7,626 nt of DNA, from the NCBI GenBank assembly GCA_002899795.1, contig PPDG01000607.1, positions 1 through 7,626 of the forward strand, written 5' to 3'. Below are positions 5,902-7,626 of this stretch, one piece after another. The position numbers and the translations under genes are program-made. A model generated the notes under the pieces. It saw nothing but the letters and a program-made list of their open reading frames with translations. It ran no database searches and was not told where the DNA came from. Each line of letters starts with the position of its first letter. The stretch's first letter is position 1. The stretch is from Desulfobacteraceae bacterium. Lineage in GTDB: Bacteria; Desulfobacterota; Syntrophobacteria; BM002.

Positions 5902-6256
5902 CGGATGGTAGGCGCAGGAAGAATTAGCAAAAGAAAGTTCGGGGTTGGCGTTATATTTTGAAAGAAGCACATTTATCTAGTTCCGCACAGCAACAACATG
6001 TTCTCTCACTCCTCCAGAGAATGTGTCAAAATTTGTCATCCCGGCCAAGTCCCGCAAAGCGGGACGCGAGCCGGGATCCAGAAAGAATTTGACCATATTG
6101 AACCTTCACTGGATTCCGGATCTCGCCCGCCTAGGCGGACTCGTCCGGAATGACGGGTTTGGCGATTGTGCCGCAGTTTCAAGGGGAGAGGAGATTCTCG
6201 CGGAACTGGGTTAATAGTTGTTACTTAGGATTTATATATCCATGTTTACAGGAGAA
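5902..6256. other. Intergenic stretch dominated by an inverted-repeat element
   Basis: About 355 bases without a credible gene. It contains a small TTCTCT/AGAGAA hairpin (6001-6021) with no T-run after it, and the palindromic element at 6035-6154. A short AT-rich segment (6211-6240, with TTATAT) could hold a promoter for the DUF1295 gene but has no good -35. The 63-codon frame at 6023-6214 is a translation of the repeat and is not called. Confidence 0.6.
6035..6154. repeat. 120-bp imperfect inverted-repeat (REP/MITE-like) element
   Basis: The outer ends GTCATCCCGG (6035-6044) and CCGGAATGAC (6145-6154) are inverted with one mismatch. Inner arms CCGGGATCCAG (6071-6081) and CTGGATTCCGG (6109-6119) are inverted with one mismatch. 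Each half also contains its own hairpin: GTCCCGC/GCGGGAC (6049-6065) on the left and the palindrome CCGCCTAGGCGG (6127-6138) on the right. The GTCAT-CCCGG...CCAG / CTGGATTCC...AATGAC layout is a widespread intergenic repeat type in proteobacterial genomes. It has no coding capacity and was presumably spread by a transposase elsewhere, or is an old REP-type sequence. Confidence 0.75.
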
Positions 6257-6260
6257 ATGA

Positions 6261-7055
6261 ATGGAGTATGCATTGTCCATTTTCATCGCTAACCTCGCCG
6301 CTGTAATGGCCATGATGTTTGCAGTCTGGCTGTTTAGTCTCCTCAAAAGGGATGCAAGCATCGTGGACGTGTTCTGGGGCCTGGGGTTCGTTGTTGTTGC
6401 CTGGCTTACTTTCCTCAAGGCAGATGGTTACCTGGGTCGAAAAGTGCTGATTACCGTGCTCACCACCCTATGGGGGCTCCGTCTAGCGCTCTACATCTGC
6501 ATCCGAAATTGGGGTCACGGTGAGGATAGCCGCTATCAAGCCTGGAGAGCCCAATACGGCGCCCGTTTCTGGTGGGTTAGTTTATTTACCGTATTCGGGC
6601 TGCAAGGAGTGCTCTTATGGACCATCTCCCTCACCCTACAGGTTGGGCAGATTTCAGCAATTCCTGCGAAGTTAGTGATGCTCGACCTTTTAGGGATGAT
6701 CATTTGGGCTGTTGGTTTCATATTCGAGGCGGTGGCCGATTGGCAATTGTACCGCTTCAAGGCGGTACCAGAGAACAAAGGCAAGGTGATGAACAAGGGG
6801 CTGTGGGCTTACAGCCGACACCCCAATTATTTTGGTGAATCTCTGGTTTGGTGGGGTCTGTTTATCATCACTTTGGCCACACCAGGAAGCACATGGGTGG
6901 TGATAAGCCCCCTGCTTATTACTTTTCTCCTGGTGAAAGTCTCTGGCGTTACTCTGTTGGAAAAAACAATAGTAGATAGTCGGCCTGAATATGCGGACTA
7001 CATAAAGAGCACGAGTAGTTTCATTCCATGGTTTCCGAGAAAGGAGAAGCCATGA
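6261..7055 (+). CDS. DUF1295 / steroid 5-alpha-reductase-like integral membrane protein
   Basis: A 264-residue multi-span membrane protein of the DUF1295 family, which belongs to the same superfamily as steroid 5-alpha-reductases and isoprenylcysteine methyltransferases. Family marks are VDVFWGLGF (35-43), GLRLALYICIRNWGHGEDSRYQAWR (about 72-96), FEAVADWQLYRFK (155-167), KGLWAYSRHPNYFGE (179-193) and GVTLLEKTIVDSRPEYADYIKSTSSFIPWFP (about 229-259). The RHPNYFGE block is the NAD(P)H- or cofactor-binding region in this superfamily. Function is not established; a reductase acting on an acyl or isoprenoid lipid is the usual guess. AGGAG (6250-6254) is 6 bases from the ATG. An ATG at 6257 is in another, quickly stopped frame. 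The stop overlaps the next start (ATGA), so it is translationally coupled to the CFA-like methyltransferase, which supports a shared lipid-modification role. Confidence 0.9.
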   Translation: MEYALSIFIANLAAVMAMMFAVWLFSLLKRDASIVDVFWGLGFVVVAWLTFLKADGYLGRKVLITVLTTLWGLRLALYICIRNWGHGEDSRYQAWRAQYGARFWWVSLFTVFGLQGVLLWTISLTLQVGQISAIPAKLVMLDLLGMIIWAVGFIFEAVADWQLYRFKAVPENKGKVMNKGLWAYSRHPNYFGESLVWWGLFIITLATPGSTWVVISPLLITFLLVKVSGVTLLEKTIVDSRPEYADYIKSTSSFIPWFPRKEKP

Positions 7056-7626
7056 GATTTGCCATTGAACTAGCAGAACGTGGTCTCCTTCCAGACAGCC
7101 TTATCCGCTGGGGGATCCGCGAACTGGACAAGAAAAGATTGCGGTTGGAAGATCTGGGCGATCGTGAAAAACAGCGTCAGGCCTTGGAAAGATTCGTTGA
7201 GGAACTGAGGAATAGTCCCGTTGCCGTGCAAATACACAAACCCAAGGAACAACATTACGAACTCCCACCACCTTTTTTTGAGAAAGTCTTGGGCAAATGG
7301 ATGAAATACAGCAGTTGCTATTGGCCCCAGGGGGTCGACTCCCTCGACCAGGCAGAAGAGGCTATGTTGGAGCTGACCTGCGAGCGGGCCCAGCTAGAAG
7401 ATGGCATGGAAATCCTGGAGCTCGGTAGTGGCTGGGGCTCTCTTTCTCGGTGGATGGCAGAGCAATACCCGAACAGCCGGGTAGTAACGGTGTCCAATTC
7501 CCGGCCGCAAGGGGAGTTCAACAAGGCGAGATGCGCAGCCTTGAAGCTCGATAATGTAGAAGTGATAAGTGCTGATATGAATGATTTCGACACTGATCAA
7601 ACCTTCCATCGCATCGTATCTATTGA
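7052..7626 (+). CDS. Cyclopropane-fatty-acid synthase / coclaurine N-methyltransferase-like SAM methyltransferase, N-terminal 191 residues
   Basis: The frame is open to the window edge (191 whole codons). It has a helical N-terminal part (MRFAIELAERGLLPDSLIRWGIR), then HYELPPPFFEKVLGKWMKYSSCYW (68-91), where the family's substrate region begins. A class I SAM-binding core follows, with motif I ILELGSGWGSL (121-131), the acidic end of strand 2 region VVTVSNS (144-150) and VEVISADMNDFD (169-180). These are typical of the CFA-synthase-like group that includes plant coclaurine N-methyltransferase homologues; this group has a shorter N-terminal region than E. coli Cfa. Such enzymes transfer a methyl or methylene from SAM to an unsaturated acyl chain or an amine. 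AAGGAG (7041-7046) is 5 bases from the ATG, which overlaps the preceding stop by 4 bases. The family is clear, the product is not, and the catalytic C-terminal half lies outside. Confidence 0.88.
   Translation, partial: MRFAIELAERGLLPDSLIRWGIRELDKKRLRLEDLGDREKQRQALERFVEELRNSPVAVQIHKPKEQHYELPPPFFEKVLGKWMKYSSCYWPQGVDSLDQAEEAMLELTCERAQLEDGMEILELGSGWGSLSRWMAEQYPNSRVVTVSNSRPQGEFNKARCAALKLDNVEVISADMNDFDTDQTFHRIVSI

Noticed and set aside
6001..6021. TTCTCT/AGAGAA hairpin as a transporter terminator
   Set aside because: The stem is only 6 bp, AT-rich, about 100 bases after the stop, and has no T-run.
6023..6214. A 63-codon plus-strand open frame
   Set aside because: It is the translation of the inverted-repeat element (VIPAKSRKAG...HWIPD...VRNDG), a common spurious gene call, and has no ribosome binding site.

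Overview
The window reads as bacterial chromosome of intermediate GC. It most resembles a Desulfobacterota (former deltaproteobacterial) genome. The evidence is two dispersed palindromic repeats of a kind common in those genomes (the CCCCCTTTG/CAAAGGGGG hairpin near 4210 and the GTCATCCCGG...CCGGAATGAC element at 6035-6154) and the gene content. This placement is an inference from style, not a match.

Left part, minus strand (1-3549). Four tightly packed genes read leftwards, apparently as one operon. They are a UvsE-type UV damage endonuclease, a 139-residue protein I do not recognise, a small FMN-binding split-barrel (pyridoxamine-phosphate-oxidase-like) protein, and the N-terminal 574 residues of a phosphoenolpyruvate synthase/pyruvate phosphate dikinase-like protein that runs off the window. 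Gaps are 4 and 12 bases, and the last two genes overlap as TGATG. A good sigma70-type promoter lies in front of uvsE (3591-3619).

Middle (3550-4056, plus strand). Facing away from uvsE is a self-contained small-protein gene. It has a promoter with a very G-rich spacer (3660-3689), a leader of about 135 bases with a possible hairpin, a strong ribosome binding site, a 53-codon acidic ORF (3831-3992), an 18-bp perfect palindrome, and a textbook rho-independent terminator (4018-4056). I cannot name the protein. It is the best candidate in the window for something undescribed.

Right part (4057-7626, plus strand). A non-coding stretch with a repeat and a probable promoter leads to a GPH/MFS_2-family 12-helix transporter (4498-5901). 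A 120-bp imperfect inverted repeat follows. Then come a DUF1295 (steroid 5-alpha-reductase-like) membrane protein (6261-7055) and, overlapping it by ATGA, the N-terminal part of a cyclopropane-fatty-acid-synthase/coclaurine-N-methyltransferase-like SAM methyltransferase (7052 to the edge). The last two are almost certainly co-translated and suggest lipid or fatty-acid modification. The transporter may belong to the same function, although the repeat separates it from them.

No tRNA, rRNA, CRISPR array, transposase or phage gene is visible.
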